64,000 nucleotides of DNA from Phycisphaerales bacterium (GTDB taxonomy: Bacteria > Planctomycetota > Phycisphaerae > UBA1845). The DNA lies in the NCBI GenBank assembly GCA_020852275.1, contig JADZBE010000027.1:62001-126000 (forward strand), read 5' to 3'. The position numbers and the translations under genes are program-made. How positions within the stretch are numbered: the stretch's first letter is position 1; each line of letters starts with the position of its first letter. Of the stretch, positions 18,793 through 29,148 are shown one piece after another. The notes below the pieces were generated by a model. The model saw only the letters and a program-made list of their open reading frames with translations, was not told the DNA's origin and ran no database searches.

Positions 18793-19113
18793 GTGGCAAG
18801 TGAAGCCGGCAACCGCATCGCATCGGAACTGGTCAAGACGGATCCCGACCTGACGGACATCGTCGAGGAATACGTCGCGGGCCTGCCGCAGCGCCTGGCG
18901 CGGATGCAGCAGGCAGTGGCCCAGTCGAACTTCGACGATCTCAAGATCGCCGCGCACCAGCTCAAAGGCAGCGCGGGCGGATACGGCTACCCCACCCTGA
19001 CGCAGGCGGCCGGGCGGCTCGAGCAGCAGGCCGTTCAGCGAACGCTCGAGCAGTGCCAAGCCAGCGTCACCGATCTTGCGGACATGATTTCGCGCGTCGT
19101 GGTGCGCGAGTAG
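18793..19113 (+). CDS. HPt (histidine phosphotransfer) domain protein
   Basis: GTG start; 106 aa; FDDLKIAAHQLKGSAGGYGYPTLTQAAGRLEQ. Confidence 0.85.
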   Translation: MASEAGNRIASELVKTDPDLTDIVEEYVAGLPQRLARMQQAVAQSNFDDLKIAAHQLKGSAGGYGYPTLTQAAGRLEQQAVQRTLEQCQASVTDLADMISRVVVRE

Positions 19114-19156
19114 CCGCAAGCGGCGCTTCCTTTGCCCGCATCGCCCCGGACCGTTC

Positions 19157-19310
19157 GTCGTGAAAGGCCGCGCGCGTCATTCCCGCGCAGGCGGGAATCC
19201 AAACGGTGTCTTGCGAGGAGGCGCGAATCCAGCGGTTTTTTTTGGACGGACGGCGCCCCCGCCCGCGCGGGCATGGCGGACCCCTTGTCCGATTTCGAGT
19301 TCCACCGCGG
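19157..19310. repeat. MITE-like element, family A, 154 bp
   Basis: Begins GTCGTGAAAGG, contains GTCATTCCCGCGCAGGCGGGAATCC hairpin, degenerate inverted hairpin, ends TTTCGAGTTCCACCGCGG. Confidence 0.7.
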
Positions 19311-19553
19311 GCTGCTAGCATGGTCCTGTTTGTGGGGCATCGTCGCGACGACGGCTCCCTAAACACCTCCCTGCAAGGGAGGCGTCGGGGGAGGGTGGAT
19401 CGACGCAGCGGGTTACCGCGGCCGCGCGGCACATCGCGTCAAGCCGCGTGTTTCGTCGGGAGTGGTGTAACGAGGCGATTCGCCCTGCCCTCCGCCTCTC
19501 CGAGGAGATGAGAAGGGTCGTTGGAAGGCTAATGATGGTAGTCTCCACGCGCG

Positions 19554-19608
19554 CACAGGTTGGAAACCTGTGCCACACACACACCGGTTAGAAACCTGTG
19601 CCACACGA
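19554..19608. repeat. Paired short palindromes of the CACAGGTT..AACCTGTG type
   Basis: CACAGGTTGGAAACCTGTG followed by ACCGGTTAGAAACCTGTGCCACAC. Confidence 0.7.
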
Positions 19609-19666
19609 GGGATCGCAAAACCTTTCAATCCCCCGGGAATGTTTGGTCAGCTCGGGAATCGTCAAC

Positions 19667-20140
19667 ATGGATTGGAGTCCGTTGATCAGTGAAGCTGTTC
19701 GCGTCTGCCGCGCGGGGATTCTCGCGGGGCAAAGCCCCTTCGCCGCCGTGATCGCGCGGCGGGACGGTCGTGTCCTCGCTTCGACGCACAATTCGGTTCG
19801 CGCTTCGACCGATCCAACCGCCCACGCGGAGGTGAACGCCATCCGCGCCGCCTGTCGCTGCCTGGAGCGCATCGAGCTGAGCGGGCACGTCATGTTCACA
19901 ACCTGCGAGCCGTGCCCGATGTGCGCGGCCGCGATTCACTGGGCGAAGCTGGACGAGGTCGCGTGGGGCGCGTCGATCGCGGACGCGGCGGCGGCGGGCT
20001 TTCGCGAGCTGTCCTTGCCCTGCGCGGAGCTGTATCGCGTGGGGGGAAGCAGCGTCCGCGCGCATGGCGGGCTGGGCGCGGAGGAGTGCCGGGAGCTTTT
20101 CAAGGAATGGCTCCGCGGCGCGCGGCCCGAGCCGTATTGA
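19667..20140 (+). CDS. Cytidine/guanine/tRNA-adenosine deaminase-family protein
   Basis: PTAHAEVNAIRAAC and TTCEPCPMCAAAIHWAKLDEVAWG zinc motifs. Confidence 0.85.
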   Translation: MDWSPLISEAVRVCRAGILAGQSPFAAVIARRDGRVLASTHNSVRASTDPTAHAEVNAIRAACRCLERIELSGHVMFTTCEPCPMCAAAIHWAKLDEVAWGASIADAAAAGFRELSLPCAELYRVGGSSVRAHGGLGAEECRELFKEWLRGARPEPY

Positions 20141-20355
20141 GGATCGCGCCGCGGGGACCGCAGAGCGGAAGCGACTGAACGGCTCCCCGTTGAAAGTAAG
20201 CGGATCCGGACCGGAAGGTGGCACGGTCTTCCGCAATACGGCCATGTTTCTCGGTCATCTCACGGCCTGGCGAGTACGCCAGACCGTGCCACCCAGTATC
20301 CCTGCAAGGTGCAACTGTTCAGACAGTCGCGGCGTTCACACGGTGCTGTCGAGGC

Positions 20356-23300
20356 TCAATGGACCCTCATCCTGTGAGCCAGGCGCGTTTTCAGATAGCG
20401 GCCGGTGTGGCTCGTCGCACACGCCGCGACCTGCTCCGGCGTGCCTTCCGCCACGATCTCGCCGCCGCCATCGCCGCCTTCCGGGCCGAGGTCGATCACC
20501 CAGTCCGCGCTCTTGATGAGGTCGAGGTGGTGCTCGATGACCAGCACGGTGTTGCCCTTCGAGAGCAGTTGCGAAAAAACGCCCAGCAGCGTGTGCACGT
20601 CCGCCGCGTGCAGCCCGCGCGTTGGCTCGTCGAGCACGTAAAGCGTGTGCTCGGTCGCGGGTTTGCCCAGCTCCGCCGCGAGCTTCAGCCGCTGCGCCTC
20701 GCCGCCGGAGAGCGTGTCGCAAGCCTGACCCAGCGAAACGTACCCCATGCCCACGGCCTTGAGCGTGCCGAGCAGGCGGCGAATCCGCGTGAAGTTGGAA
20801 AAGAACGCCAGGCCCTCCTCGACGCGCATGTCCAGGACGTCGGCGATGCTGCGCCCGCGGTAGCGCACTTCGAGCGTCTCCCGGTTAAATCGCCGCCCGC
20901 CGCACGACTCGCAGGTAATGAACACGTCCGGCAGGAACTGCATCTCGATGCGCTTCGTCCCCTGCCCCGTGCAGGCTTCGCAGCGTCCGCCCTGGGTGTT
21001 GAAGCTGAAGCGGCCCGTGCCGTAGCCGCGGACTTTCGCTTCGCGCGTCTGCGAAAAAAGCTCTCGGATGTCGTCGAACACGCCGACGTAGGTGGCCGGG
21101 TTGCTGCGGGCGCTGCGCCCCAGCGGCGTCTGGTCGATGCGGATGACGGTGTCGATGAGTTCCGCTCCGAGCAGCTCGCCGAATGCGCCGGGGCGCGGGC
21201 CGGTTGCATCGAGCCTGCGTCGCAGCGCCTTGAGCAGCACATGATTGACCAGCGTGCTCTTGCCGCTGCCGGAGACGCCGGTCACGCAGACCAGACATCC
21301 GAGCGGAATCCGCGCCGTGATGCCTTTGAGGTTGTTGGCCCGCGCGCCGCGGATCGTCAACATTCGCATCGGATCGACCGCGCGGCGCGAGGCGGGGACG
21401 GGGATGGCGAGGTCGCCGCTGAGGTAGCGCCCGGTGAGCGACTCCCGGTTGCCGCGGATGACCTCGACCGGACCCGCGGCGACGAGGCGTCCGCCGTGCT
21501 CGCCGGGTCCGGGTCCGATGTCGATGACGTGGTCCGCTGCGGCGATCACGTCCTCGTCATGCTCGACGACGATGACCGTGTTGTCCTGCCGACGGAGCTG
21601 GTCAAACGTCTTCACGAGCCTTGCCGTGTCGCGCGGGTGCAGCCCGACGGTTGGCTCGTCGAGGACGTAGCACACGCCGACCAGGCCCGATCCGATGTGC
21701 GTGGCAAGGCGGATGCGCTGCGCCTCGCCGCCGGAGAGCGTCTCGCTGGGACGGTCGAGGCTGAGATACTCCACACCCACTTCGACGAGAAACCGCAGGC
21801 GGTGGCGGATTTCGCGGAGCAGCGGATCGGCCACCGCACTCCACTCGCCTTCGATGCGCACGCCCTCGAAGCACTTCAACGCTTCCACCAGGGTGAGGCT
21901 GCAGACGTCGGCGATGTTGCGCCCCGAGACAAGGACGGAGAGGGCGGGCAGCCCCAGCCGCCTGCCGAGGCACGCCAGACAGGTGCGCTCGCTGCGGTAG
22001 ACGTTAAGTTTCTGCCGCGCGGCCGGGGATTCAGCGGAATCCCACTGGCGTTTCAGGCTGGGCAGCACGCCTTCAAACGTGGTGTCGAGCCGGCGCGCAT
22101 CGGCATCGGTGGTTCCTTCGAGGATGATGCGGCGGGCATCTTCGCGGAGGTTGCGGAAGGGCGCTTCCGGCTCGACGTGCAGCCGCGAGCACAGATCGGC
22201 GAGAAGCCGCTCGACTTCGCCCCGCTTGCTCCGCGCGCCTCGTCGCCACGGGGCGATCGCGCCCTTCGCCAGCGAGACGTCCGCGTCCGGCACGACCAGC
22301 TCCGCATCAAACTCGAACACCGTCCCCAGCCCCGTGCAGGTCGAGCACGCGCCGTGCGGCGAGTTGAAGCTGAACATCCTTGGAGAGAGGTCGTCGAGGG
22401 CGACGCCGTCGTGCAGCGGACAGGCGTAGCGCGTGCTGAACCACTCCTCTTCCGAGGAACCTGAATCCCGCTCGAACACGACGAGCACGCGCCCGCCCGC
22501 CAGCCGCGAGGCCGACTCGATGCTCTCCGCCAAGCGCGGACCCGCATCGTCGCGCAGCGCGAGCCGGTCCACGACGACGTCGACAGAGTGTGTACGGTCA
22601 GGGTCGAGGGGAGGAAGCTCTTCAATCAAGGAGATCGAGCCGTCCACGCGCACGCGCACGAAGCCCTGCTTCAACACGGCTGCAAGCCGGTCCGCCGGAT
22701 CGCCGGGCTGATCGCGCAGGATCGGCGCGAGGATCAGCACGCGCCCGCCGGCCGCCTTCGCACGCGTGGCATCGACGACGCCGGCGACGGACCAACGCCG
22801 GATGGGGCGCCGGCAAATCCAGCAATGCGGCGATCCCACGCGGGCGTAGAGGACGCGCAGGAAATCGTGAATCTCCGTGACGGTGGCCACGGTGGACCGC
22901 GGGCCGCTGGCGACGAGCCGCTGTTCGACCGCCAGCGTCGGCGGCAGCCCGTCGATGCGGTCCACGTCGGGCTTGTGCAGTTGCTCGAGGAACTGGCGCG
23001 AGTGCGTGGATAGCGCCTCGACGTAGCGGCGCTGACCCTCGGCGTAGATCGTGTCGAACGCCAGCGTGCTCTTGCCCGAGCCGGAGACGCCGGTGATGAC
23101 CGTCAGCCGCCCACGGGGGATGTCCACGGAGATGTCGGCGAGGTTGTGCTCGCGCGCGCCGACGACCCGGATGACGGGGGGCGGCGCGGCTGGAGTTGCG
23201 CCCGGCGCGGTTGTCGATTGAGTTGAATTCACGTGAGAACGCGCATCGTGTCCCGCCGCGCCCGAGGCGGCAAGCGCCTGCCCGCCGGACGCGAGGTTGG

Positions 23301-23403
23301 ATGGACTTATCAGGTCGAACGGTTGTAGAGGATTGGGCGATTTCGTATCATGCGCCTGTGCGATGAGATTGCAGCGTCCAGGCTCGATCACGGTTCCGCG
23401 CAT
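20356..23403 (-). CDS. uvrA: Excinuclease ABC subunit A
   Basis: Two ATPase modules ([49 protein letters not shown]), two LSGGEAQR signatures, zinc module [32 protein letters not shown]. Alternative GTG start at 23232. Confidence 0.93.
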   Translation of the reverse strand: MRGTVIEPGRCNLIAQAHDTKSPNPLQPFDLISPSNLASGGQALAASGAAGHDARSHVNSTQSTTAPGATPAAPPPVIRVVGAREHNLADISVDIPRGRLTVITGVSGSGKSTLAFDTIYAEGQRRYVEALSTHSRQFLEQLHKPDVDRIDGLPPTLAVEQRLVASGPRSTVATVTEIHDFLRVLYARVGSPHCWICRRPIRRWSVAGVVDATRAKAAGGRVLILAPILRDQPGDPADRLAAVLKQGFVRVRVDGSISLIEELPPLDPDRTHSVDVVVDRLALRDDAGPRLAESIESASRLAGGRVLVVFERDSGSSEEEWFSTRYACPLHDGVALDDLSPRMFSFNSPHGACSTCTGLGTVFEFDAELVVPDADVSLAKGAIAPWRRGARSKRGEVERLLADLCSRLHVEPEAPFRNLREDARRIILEGTTDADARRLDTTFEGVLPSLKRQWDSAESPAARQKLNVYRSERTCLACLGRRLGLPALSVLVSGRNIADVCSLTLVEALKCFEGVRIEGEWSAVADPLLREIRHRLRFLVEVGVEYLSLDRPSETLSGGEAQRIRLATHIGSGLVGVCYVLDEPTVGLHPRDTARLVKTFDQLRRQDNTVIVVEHDEDVIAAADHVIDIGPGPGEHGGRLVAAGPVEVIRGNRESLTGRYLSGDLAIPVPASRRAVDPMRMLTIRGARANNLKGITARIPLGCLVCVTGVSGSGKSTLVNHVLLKALRRRLDATGPRPGAFGELLGAELIDTVIRIDQTPLGRSARSNPATYVGVFDDIRELFSQTREAKVRGYGTGRFSFNTQGGRCEACTGQGTKRIEMQFLPDVFITCESCGGRRFNRETLEVRYRGRSIADVLDMRVEEGLAFFSNFTRIRRLLGTLKAVGMGYVSLGQACDTLSGGEAQRLKLAAELGKPATEHTLYVLDEPTRGLHAADVHTLLGVFSQLLSKGNTVLVIEHHLDLIKSADWVIDLGPEGGDGGGEIVAEGTPEQVAACATSHTGRYLKTRLAHRMRVH

Positions 23404-23450
23404 CCTTGTTCGTCCTTGGCCGAGCCTGCGCTTGCGGGGAGACTTACGCG

Positions 23451-24635
23451 ATGAACACGAGCTGCCACCCGGCGTCTGCTCGATCCAGCCGGCTCCGCCT
23501 CCTCCCGGCCTTCGTGCTGCTTGCGTCCTCGATCCCTGCCGGCGCGGCGCTTGCGCAGTGGGAGACCGTCCTGTACGACACGCTGCGCATCGGCAGCTAC
23601 TGTGAGGAGACCACCGCCAACGGCGACGCATGGAGTGGTGCGGGGATCTTCGGCTTCGTCTACGACGTCCAACTGGCCGACGATTTCAGCAGCACGCGAC
23701 CGGGATACCTCGCCGAGGTCACCGCGGACTACGAGGCGTTCCTGCTCGATGCCCCGCGCGACGGCGCGTATGTGGCGCTGTTCGCTGACAGCGGCGGTCG
23801 GCCCGCGGAGGTTCCGTTCGCTGAAGCGTTGACGACGAATATTTTGGACGACGCGCACGACTTTGACTGCGATTACGGGCTTAATTGGCATCGCCTCACG
23901 GCCCGCTTTGAGTTCGATGGTCCAGTTAGACTGCCCCTGACGCCGGGTCCCTGCTGGATCGTGCTTCAGCCCGTGGACCTCAGCGAAGACGGCGACTGGT
24001 ACTACGTGTTGCGCTCCGAGCTTCAGCAGTGGCATCACGGAGAAGTGACGTGCTACCGGGACGGGGCGCGCGGCGAAGGCGGATACGGCGTGACCACGTG
24101 GACTCCCTTTGAGGGCCAGTATGGCATGGCGCCCGGCGACGTGTCGATGCGCGTGGTGGTGGCGTCCGAGGCCCGATGGTGGAAACCGGAGTCCGCGGAG
24201 ACGGAGTACGGCGGTTACGTAAGCGGCCAGGCGCGCTGGTTGCGGAAGTACGATGGCCGGAGCTGGATTCAAGATTCACGGGTCAGCGAGCAAGGCGACG
24301 GCCAAATCTCCAGTTTGACGGTCGATACGCACGTCAATGAGCGCAACTGGCCGGCCGGGGGCGTCGCGATTCGTCAGACCACCACAACTTCGCTGACGAC
24401 GTTCACCATCAGCGTTCTGCGGAACGACGGCGTGTGGATCCGCCTCGCCGATGATTTCAAACCGGAATACGACGAGGATTTGTTTCGACTTGATTTGCCG
24501 GCTCCGGCGGGCGACTTCATCGATCGTTCCGCCGCCGGCCGGATGCGGCTGCGGCTGACATGCCGGACTGCCAGAGCCGATCGCCCGTTTCGACATTCCG
24601 TGGATTCCGTCCAGTGGAATCTGGCGCGGGAGTGA
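23451..24635 (+). CDS. Secreted hypothetical protein
   Basis: Signal peptide-like SSRLRLLPAFVLLASSIPAGAALAQ; 395 aa, no recognised domain. Confidence 0.75.
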   Translation: MNTSCHPASARSSRLRLLPAFVLLASSIPAGAALAQWETVLYDTLRIGSYCEETTANGDAWSGAGIFGFVYDVQLADDFSSTRPGYLAEVTADYEAFLLDAPRDGAYVALFADSGGRPAEVPFAEALTTNILDDAHDFDCDYGLNWHRLTARFEFDGPVRLPLTPGPCWIVLQPVDLSEDGDWYYVLRSELQQWHHGEVTCYRDGARGEGGYGVTTWTPFEGQYGMAPGDVSMRVVVASEARWWKPESAETEYGGYVSGQARWLRKYDGRSWIQDSRVSEQGDGQISSLTVDTHVNERNWPAGGVAIRQTTTTSLTTFTISVLRNDGVWIRLADDFKPEYDEDLFRLDLPAPAGDFIDRSAAGRMRLRLTCRTARADRPFRHSVDSVQWNLARE

Positions 24636-24688
24636 TGGACTCCGTGCGCCATGGGACCGAGACGACGCCTGCCTCTCCATGAACAAAA

Positions 24689-24709
24689 AGCCGACGCGAT
24701 GCGTCGGCT
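24689..24709 (+). terminator. Hairpin between convergent genes
   Basis: AGCCGACGC GAT GCGTCGGCT; preceded by CAAAAA on the plus strand, so probably serves the minus-strand recombinase gene or both. Confidence 0.6.
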
Positions 24710-24748
24710 GATGTGGGATTCATCTGAAAGTGATGGGAGGCGCGGCTC

Positions 24749-25762
24749 TTACGACCGCGGATGCGCCTCGTCGTAGGCGGTCTTGAGCCGCTGCGCGGTC
24801 AGGTGCGTGTAGATCTGCGTCGTGGACAGCGAGCGGTGGCCCAGCATTTCCTGGACGCTGCGCAGGTCCGCGCCGTTTTCCAGCATGTGCGTGGCGAAGC
24901 TGTGCCGCAGCGTGTGCGGGCTGATGGCCGGGTCCAGACCGCATTCGAGCAGGTACTTGTCCAGCTTACGGCGGACGCTGCGCGTGCTGAGGCGCTGACC
25001 GTGCTTGTTGACGAAGAGCGCCTCGGCGTTGAAGGTGGCGCTGCGCGGGTCCGCGTCGCGCATCCCGATGTACTTCTTCAGCGCGTGCAGCGCCGTCTGC
25101 CCGATGGGAGAGACGCGCTGCTTCTTGCCCTTGCCGCGGACGCGGACGGCCTGTCCGGTGAAGTCCACGTCGTTGCGGTTGAGGTCCACCAGCTCGCTGA
25201 CGCGCAGCCCGGTGGAGTAGACGACTTCGAGCATGGCCCGGTCGCGCGCGCCCAGCAGCGAGCCGTCGTCGGGGGTGGACAGCAGCGTGTTGATCTCGTC
25301 CACCGTGAGGCACTTGGGCAGGCGCTTGTCCTGCTTGGGCGTGCGGATGGTGGCGAGCGGGTGCTTGTCGATGTAGCCGCGGCGCAGGCAGAACTTGTAG
25401 AAGCTGCGCAGCGTGGCGAGCTTGCGCGCCGTCGTGGATTTCGAGTAGCTCTGCGTGCCGAGGAAGGCGAGGAACTCCTTGACGCGCTCGGTGTCCACGC
25501 CGAGCAGTCGGCCCTCGGCGGTTTCCACGAGCACGGCCGTGGCGGCGGGCAGCGGCGCGGGCGCGTGTCCCGTGCCGTTCTCCGACGGCGCGCCGGTGGG
25601 GCGCGAGAAGTTCTGGCGTCCGGCGGCGGCTTCGAGGTCGCCGTGGACGTAGGCGCAGAACTGGAACAGGTCGGCGGCATAGCACTTGGCGGTGTGCGGA
25701 GAGAAGTGCCGCTCGAACTTGAGGTACTTGAGGAACTCGTCAATCAAGGCGATGTCTTTCAT
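24749..25762 (-). CDS. Tyrosine recombinase, XerC/XerD family
   Basis: ARDRAMLEVVYSTGLRVSELVDLNRNDVDF, VRVRGKGKKQRVSPIG, ISPHTLRHSFATHMLENGADLRSVQEMLGHRSLSTTQIYTHLT; all catalytic blocks present. Confidence 0.92.
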   Translation of the reverse strand: MKDIALIDEFLKYLKFERHFSPHTAKCYAADLFQFCAYVHGDLEAAAGRQNFSRPTGAPSENGTGHAPAPLPAATAVLVETAEGRLLGVDTERVKEFLAFLGTQSYSKSTTARKLATLRSFYKFCLRRGYIDKHPLATIRTPKQDKRLPKCLTVDEINTLLSTPDDGSLLGARDRAMLEVVYSTGLRVSELVDLNRNDVDFTGQAVRVRGKGKKQRVSPIGQTALHALKKYIGMRDADPRSATFNAEALFVNKHGQRLSTRSVRRKLDKYLLECGLDPAISPHTLRHSFATHMLENGADLRSVQEMLGHRSLSTTQIYTHLTAQRLKTAYDEAHPRS

Positions 25763-25851
25763 TTGTCTGGCACACACTCGGCGAAAGGCACCTTGACTCG
25801 CCCGGTCCGGGTCAATGGACCGAGGGGCATCGTACACGCCCGTCCAAACCT

Positions 25852-26058
25852 CTATTGGACGACTTGATCGAGCTCCGTCTCCAAACGTCGACCCATCTGA
25901 TACGAAAGCACCGCGGCGTCGAACCAGTCGAACTCCGTGTCCGGCGACCCCGCGATGCGGGCAAATGCGTCAATGACGTCGGCTTCGCGACCGGCCGGGT
26001 AGCGGAAGATGAAGCGCTGCGAGCCCTTCACCAATGATAGTTGCCGGATCACGCTCAT
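25852..26058 (-). CDS. Small hypothetical protein
   Basis: 68 aa; MSVIRQLSLVKGSQRFIFRYPAGREADVIDAFARIAGSPDTEFDWFDAAVLSYQMG. Confidence 0.6.
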   Translation of the reverse strand: MSVIRQLSLVKGSQRFIFRYPAGREADVIDAFARIAGSPDTEFDWFDAAVLSYQMGRRLETELDQVVQ

Positions 26059-26076
26059 GCCAGACGCCTTCCGAAG

Positions 26077-26874
26077 TCAGCGGGCGGCCAGAGCCTTCTG
26101 CTCCGGCTTTCCCCGCGGCTCATTCCCTTGAGCCTTTGCGGTCACGGCTCCGTCCGTTCCGCCCGCGAGCAACAGTCGAATCGTCGCGTTGCAGCAGTAT
26201 TGCATGAACCGACGCTGACTGATCACGTACCATCGATACCCATACGGGTTGTCCCCCGCGTTGCGCTCCGCGGCGTACCCTTTGAGATCCCGGATCAGGT
26301 CCTCATGGGACGCATCGAACACGCGCGACGCCTGGGCGAGCACGCCGTCTTCAACTCGCCGCGGCGTTTCCGTCGCGGTTGCGCTCTGCGACAGCTTCAC
26401 CGGATCCACCCGGCTTCCGCCGTCCGGGCGATGCCCGAACAACTGCGCCGCCACGCCGATTTTCGGCGGGTCGTAGGCGTTGTACGTCGTCACCGCGAAC
26501 ACCAGCATCGCGTCCGCTCCCAGCAGGTCCGCGATCTGAAGCGCGTGTGCGGCGCTTTCCACCTGGTCCCACCCGTGCTCACGCATCACGTCCAGCACGC
26601 GGCTGACGGGCACCACGTTGATCCCGTCCACGTATCCCAGCTCGTTGGCCATCTCGTCCGCGAAGTGCTCCGGATCGAAATCCGTCGAGCCGCTTTCGTT
26701 GATGGCCGGCGCCACGGCGATCGTGATCGACCCGAGCCGCTGATTTCCGATCAGCCCCGGACCCACGTGGCGCTGCGCACAGCCCGCCTGGCTGAGGCTC
26801 AACAGGACCGTCGGCAGAATCCACCGGCGGACCGTTCGAGCGAATCGTCCATGATTCTCCAACTTCATCGTCAT
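26077..26874 (-). CDS. Putative lipoprotein
   Basis: MTMKLENHGRFARTVRRWILPTVLLSLSQAGCAQRH (lipobox-like); start overlaps the end of the upstream TolB-like gene. Confidence 0.72.
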   Translation of the reverse strand: MTMKLENHGRFARTVRRWILPTVLLSLSQAGCAQRHVGPGLIGNQRLGSITIAVAPAINESGSTDFDPEHFADEMANELGYVDGINVVPVSRVLDVMREHGWDQVESAAHALQIADLLGADAMLVFAVTTYNAYDPPKIGVAAQLFGHRPDGGSRVDPVKLSQSATATETPRRVEDGVLAQASRVFDASHEDLIRDLKGYAAERNAGDNPYGYRWYVISQRRFMQYCCNATIRLLLAGGTDGAVTAKAQGNEPRGKPEQKALAAR

Positions 26875-28187
26875 TCCCCATGCGCGCCTGAAGATGACGG
26901 CGCGCTGCCGTGATGCGGAGTTTCGATAACTTCGCCTTTCTCCGCGTGATCTTCTTCCCCGAAGGCCGTCAGCCGCGCCGAATCGCCCGTCGGCGACTCC
27001 GTCAGCGGCAGCGACCACACGTTCGGCGTGCCCGCGCGATCGGATATGAAGTACAACCGGCCATCGCTGCCGAAGACCGGCGACTGGTTCGTCCCGCGTC
27101 CGTCGCTCATCTGCCGCCGTCCGCGACCGTCGAGTTGGACCACCCAGATGTCGCTGACGGCGGAAGTTGCGGGTTGGCCTTCGACGCCGTCCAGCGCGAT
27201 CACGCCCTCGACCGCGGCGGCGCCGACGCTGGTGAAGGCGATGGCGGTTCCGTCGGCGCTCCAGGTCGGGGCAATCATGGCGAACTTCGACGAGGCCGCG
27301 ATTTCCGTGGGATAGCGCGGCTCGCCTTCCACAAGCGTCAGGGTCCAGATCGAGAACCAGCGGCTGCCGCGCTCGCGCGCCCGCTGGAACAAAATCGTGT
27401 CGCCTGCCGGCGACCATTCCGGGAACAGCCCGTGCCCGATGAACTGCCGCGCTCCACCGGCGACCGCTCCCGCGATCCACAATTCCCACTGACCCCCGCC
27501 GGGCGGCAGCGTCGAATACACCAGGCGCTGACCGTCCGGAGACCAGCTCGGGTGCACGTCGTCGCCGGGACCGCTCGTCATCTGGACGGCTTGCGTGCCG
27601 TCGATGTTGATGACCCAGATGTCCCAGTCGCCCGCGCGGTCACTGGCGAAGGCGATCCGCTTGCCGTCGGGGCTGAGCGCGGGCTGCACGTCGGAGGCCG
27701 CGTCGCTCGTAAGCTGCGTGACGGCCACGCCGTCGGTGGCTTGAAGATACAGATCAGGATGAAGGCTGTGGCGCGTGGAGGCGTAGAGGATGAATCGACC
27801 GGTGGGGTCGATGTCGGGATCGGAGTCCGCGCCTTCTGCGGTAAACGTGTGTTGACGCAAGGCGATGCTCGGCACGCTGCGGTAGTCGTCAAGGGCATGA
27901 CCTGGCAGGTCCCCGAACAGGCTGATCGGCTCGGCGTCGGTGGATGCCAGCCTCGCCGGTGCGGGCTGCGACTCGACGGCTGGGCCGGAGGGCGCCGTCA
28001 TGATGCAGGCCGGCGCTGCGATGAAAGCTGTCGTGACGATCATGAAAGCAGCGAGCCGCAGGTGATGATGTCGCATGGATGCTGTTCCCGAGGATGGCGA
28101 ATCCCCCGCCGGGGCGACCGCGGCACGCGGCGGAGACGACGCGGGCGTCGCCCCTGGCAGCGCGGACACGGTCGAACCGGCGTTCAT
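26871..28187 (-). CDS. TolB-like WD40/beta-propeller protein
   Basis: Repeated SDVQPALSPDGKRIAFASDRAGDWDIWVINIDGTQAVQMTS, DVHPSWSPDGQRLVYSTLP, PTWSADGTAIAFTS. Start uncertain. Confidence 0.82.
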   Translation of the reverse strand: MNAGSTVSALPGATPASSPPRAAVAPAGDSPSSGTASMRHHHLRLAAFMIVTTAFIAAPACIMTAPSGPAVESQPAPARLASTDAEPISLFGDLPGHALDDYRSVPSIALRQHTFTAEGADSDPDIDPTGRFILYASTRHSLHPDLYLQATDGVAVTQLTSDAASDVQPALSPDGKRIAFASDRAGDWDIWVINIDGTQAVQMTSGPGDDVHPSWSPDGQRLVYSTLPPGGGQWELWIAGAVAGGARQFIGHGLFPEWSPAGDTILFQRARERGSRWFSIWTLTLVEGEPRYPTEIAASSKFAMIAPTWSADGTAIAFTSVGAAAVEGVIALDGVEGQPATSAVSDIWVVQLDGRGRRQMSDGRGTNQSPVFGSDGRLYFISDRAGTPNVWSLPLTESPTGDSARLTAFGEEDHAEKGEVIETPHHGSAPSSSGAHGE

Positions 28188-28333
28188 CCGCTCATCGGCC
28201 CCGGCGCGGAGCCGATGAAGCCCCGCCCGATTGCTCGGGTGTCCGATAACCTTCGGCATATCGACCGATATCCGAACGCGGCTTCAGGGGAAAAGCCGTT
28301 GGGAGAGGCCGGATTTGGTTGGGGCCGCTATCG

Positions 28334-28432
28334 GGTGGGGCAGCTCTCAGGTGGGGCAGCTCTCAGGTGGGGCAGCTCTCAGGTGGGGCAGCTCTCCGAG
28401 CTGCCACCGGTCCGCCGGCTCTCCGAGCCGGC
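28334..28432 (+). repeat. Double-hairpin repeat, family B, with 16-bp tandem expansion x4
   Basis: GGTGGGGCAGCTCTCA repeated, then CGAGCTGCCACCGGTCCGCCGGCTCTCCGAGCCGGCG. Confidence 0.85.
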
Positions 28433-28438
28433 GCGCCT

Positions 28439-28525
28439 CGGACCCCCGCCCGCGCGGGGGTGACGCCACTGCTGGCACAGCAGTGGCACACGTTGCCTCG
28501 GACCCCCGCCTGCGCGGAGGTGACG
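28439..28525. repeat. Family A hairpin repeat copies
   Basis: GGACCCCCGCCCGCGCGGGGGTGACG and GGACCCCCGCCTGCGCGGAGGTGACG separated by CCACTGCTGGCACAGCAGTGG. Confidence 0.8.
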
Positions 28526-28576
28526 ATACGACTCCCCTGTTCCTCTCTGACAGGGAAGGGGGGTCATGCGTTGCCT

Positions 28577-29041
28577 TCAGCCGGTAGTATTCTCGCCGCT
28601 GCGAAAGACGTCGAGCATTGATTGCGCGTCCGGGGCCTGGCGGATGGACAGCCTGAAATCGTCCTTGAGCCACATGCGGCTGATGCGCGCCAGCGTCTGA
28701 ACGTGCGCTGCGGTTTCGTTGGGGGGGCTAACCAGGAGGATGACCAGTTCGCACGGGCGACCGTCCACGCTGCGAAAGTCCACCGGTGCCGGCGGTCTTC
28801 CGATCGCCACGCACAGCCGCGCCGGTCCGTCGCACTTGGCGTGCGGAACGGCCAGCCCATAGCCGATGCCGGTGGATCGCATTTCCTCACGCGCAAGAAC
28901 GGCCCGCGCGACGGAGTCCGCCTCCGGGATCGACCCGGCGGCAGCCAGGCTCTCGACCAGCTCGCGAATGATCGCAAATCGCTCCGCCGCCACGGTGGGC
29001 ACGAGCACGCAGCGCGAATCAATGGCCTGGCTGAGCAGCAT
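28577..29041 (-). CDS. PTS IIA-like (PtsN/fructose type) protein
   Basis: STGIGYGLAVPHAKCDGPARLCVAIGRPPAPVDFRSVDGRPCELVILLVSP; HTARIS-type block HVQTLARISRMWLKDDF. Confidence 0.82.
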   Translation of the reverse strand: MLLSQAIDSRCVLVPTVAAERFAIIRELVESLAAAGSIPEADSVARAVLAREEMRSTGIGYGLAVPHAKCDGPARLCVAIGRPPAPVDFRSVDGRPCELVILLVSPPNETAAHVQTLARISRMWLKDDFRLSIRQAPDAQSMLDVFRSGENTTG

Positions 29042-29148
29042 GATGATGTTTGTAGCATCCGTCCATGCGATGGTCCAGAGAATCGAGACGGCGGCGCGAA
29101 TGATTGCGCCGGTTTTCGCGCTGACAGACGGTAGCGATGTGCCAAACT

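Noticed and set aside
20218-22464. 748-aa plus-strand ORF
   Set aside because: Antisense of uvrA, which has all family motifs; the plus ORF is Arg/Ala/Val-rich with no recognisable domain.
24749-25762. Phage or island integrase
   Set aside because: Looks like a housekeeping XerC/D-type recombinase; no adjacent att repeats, phage genes or low-GC island.
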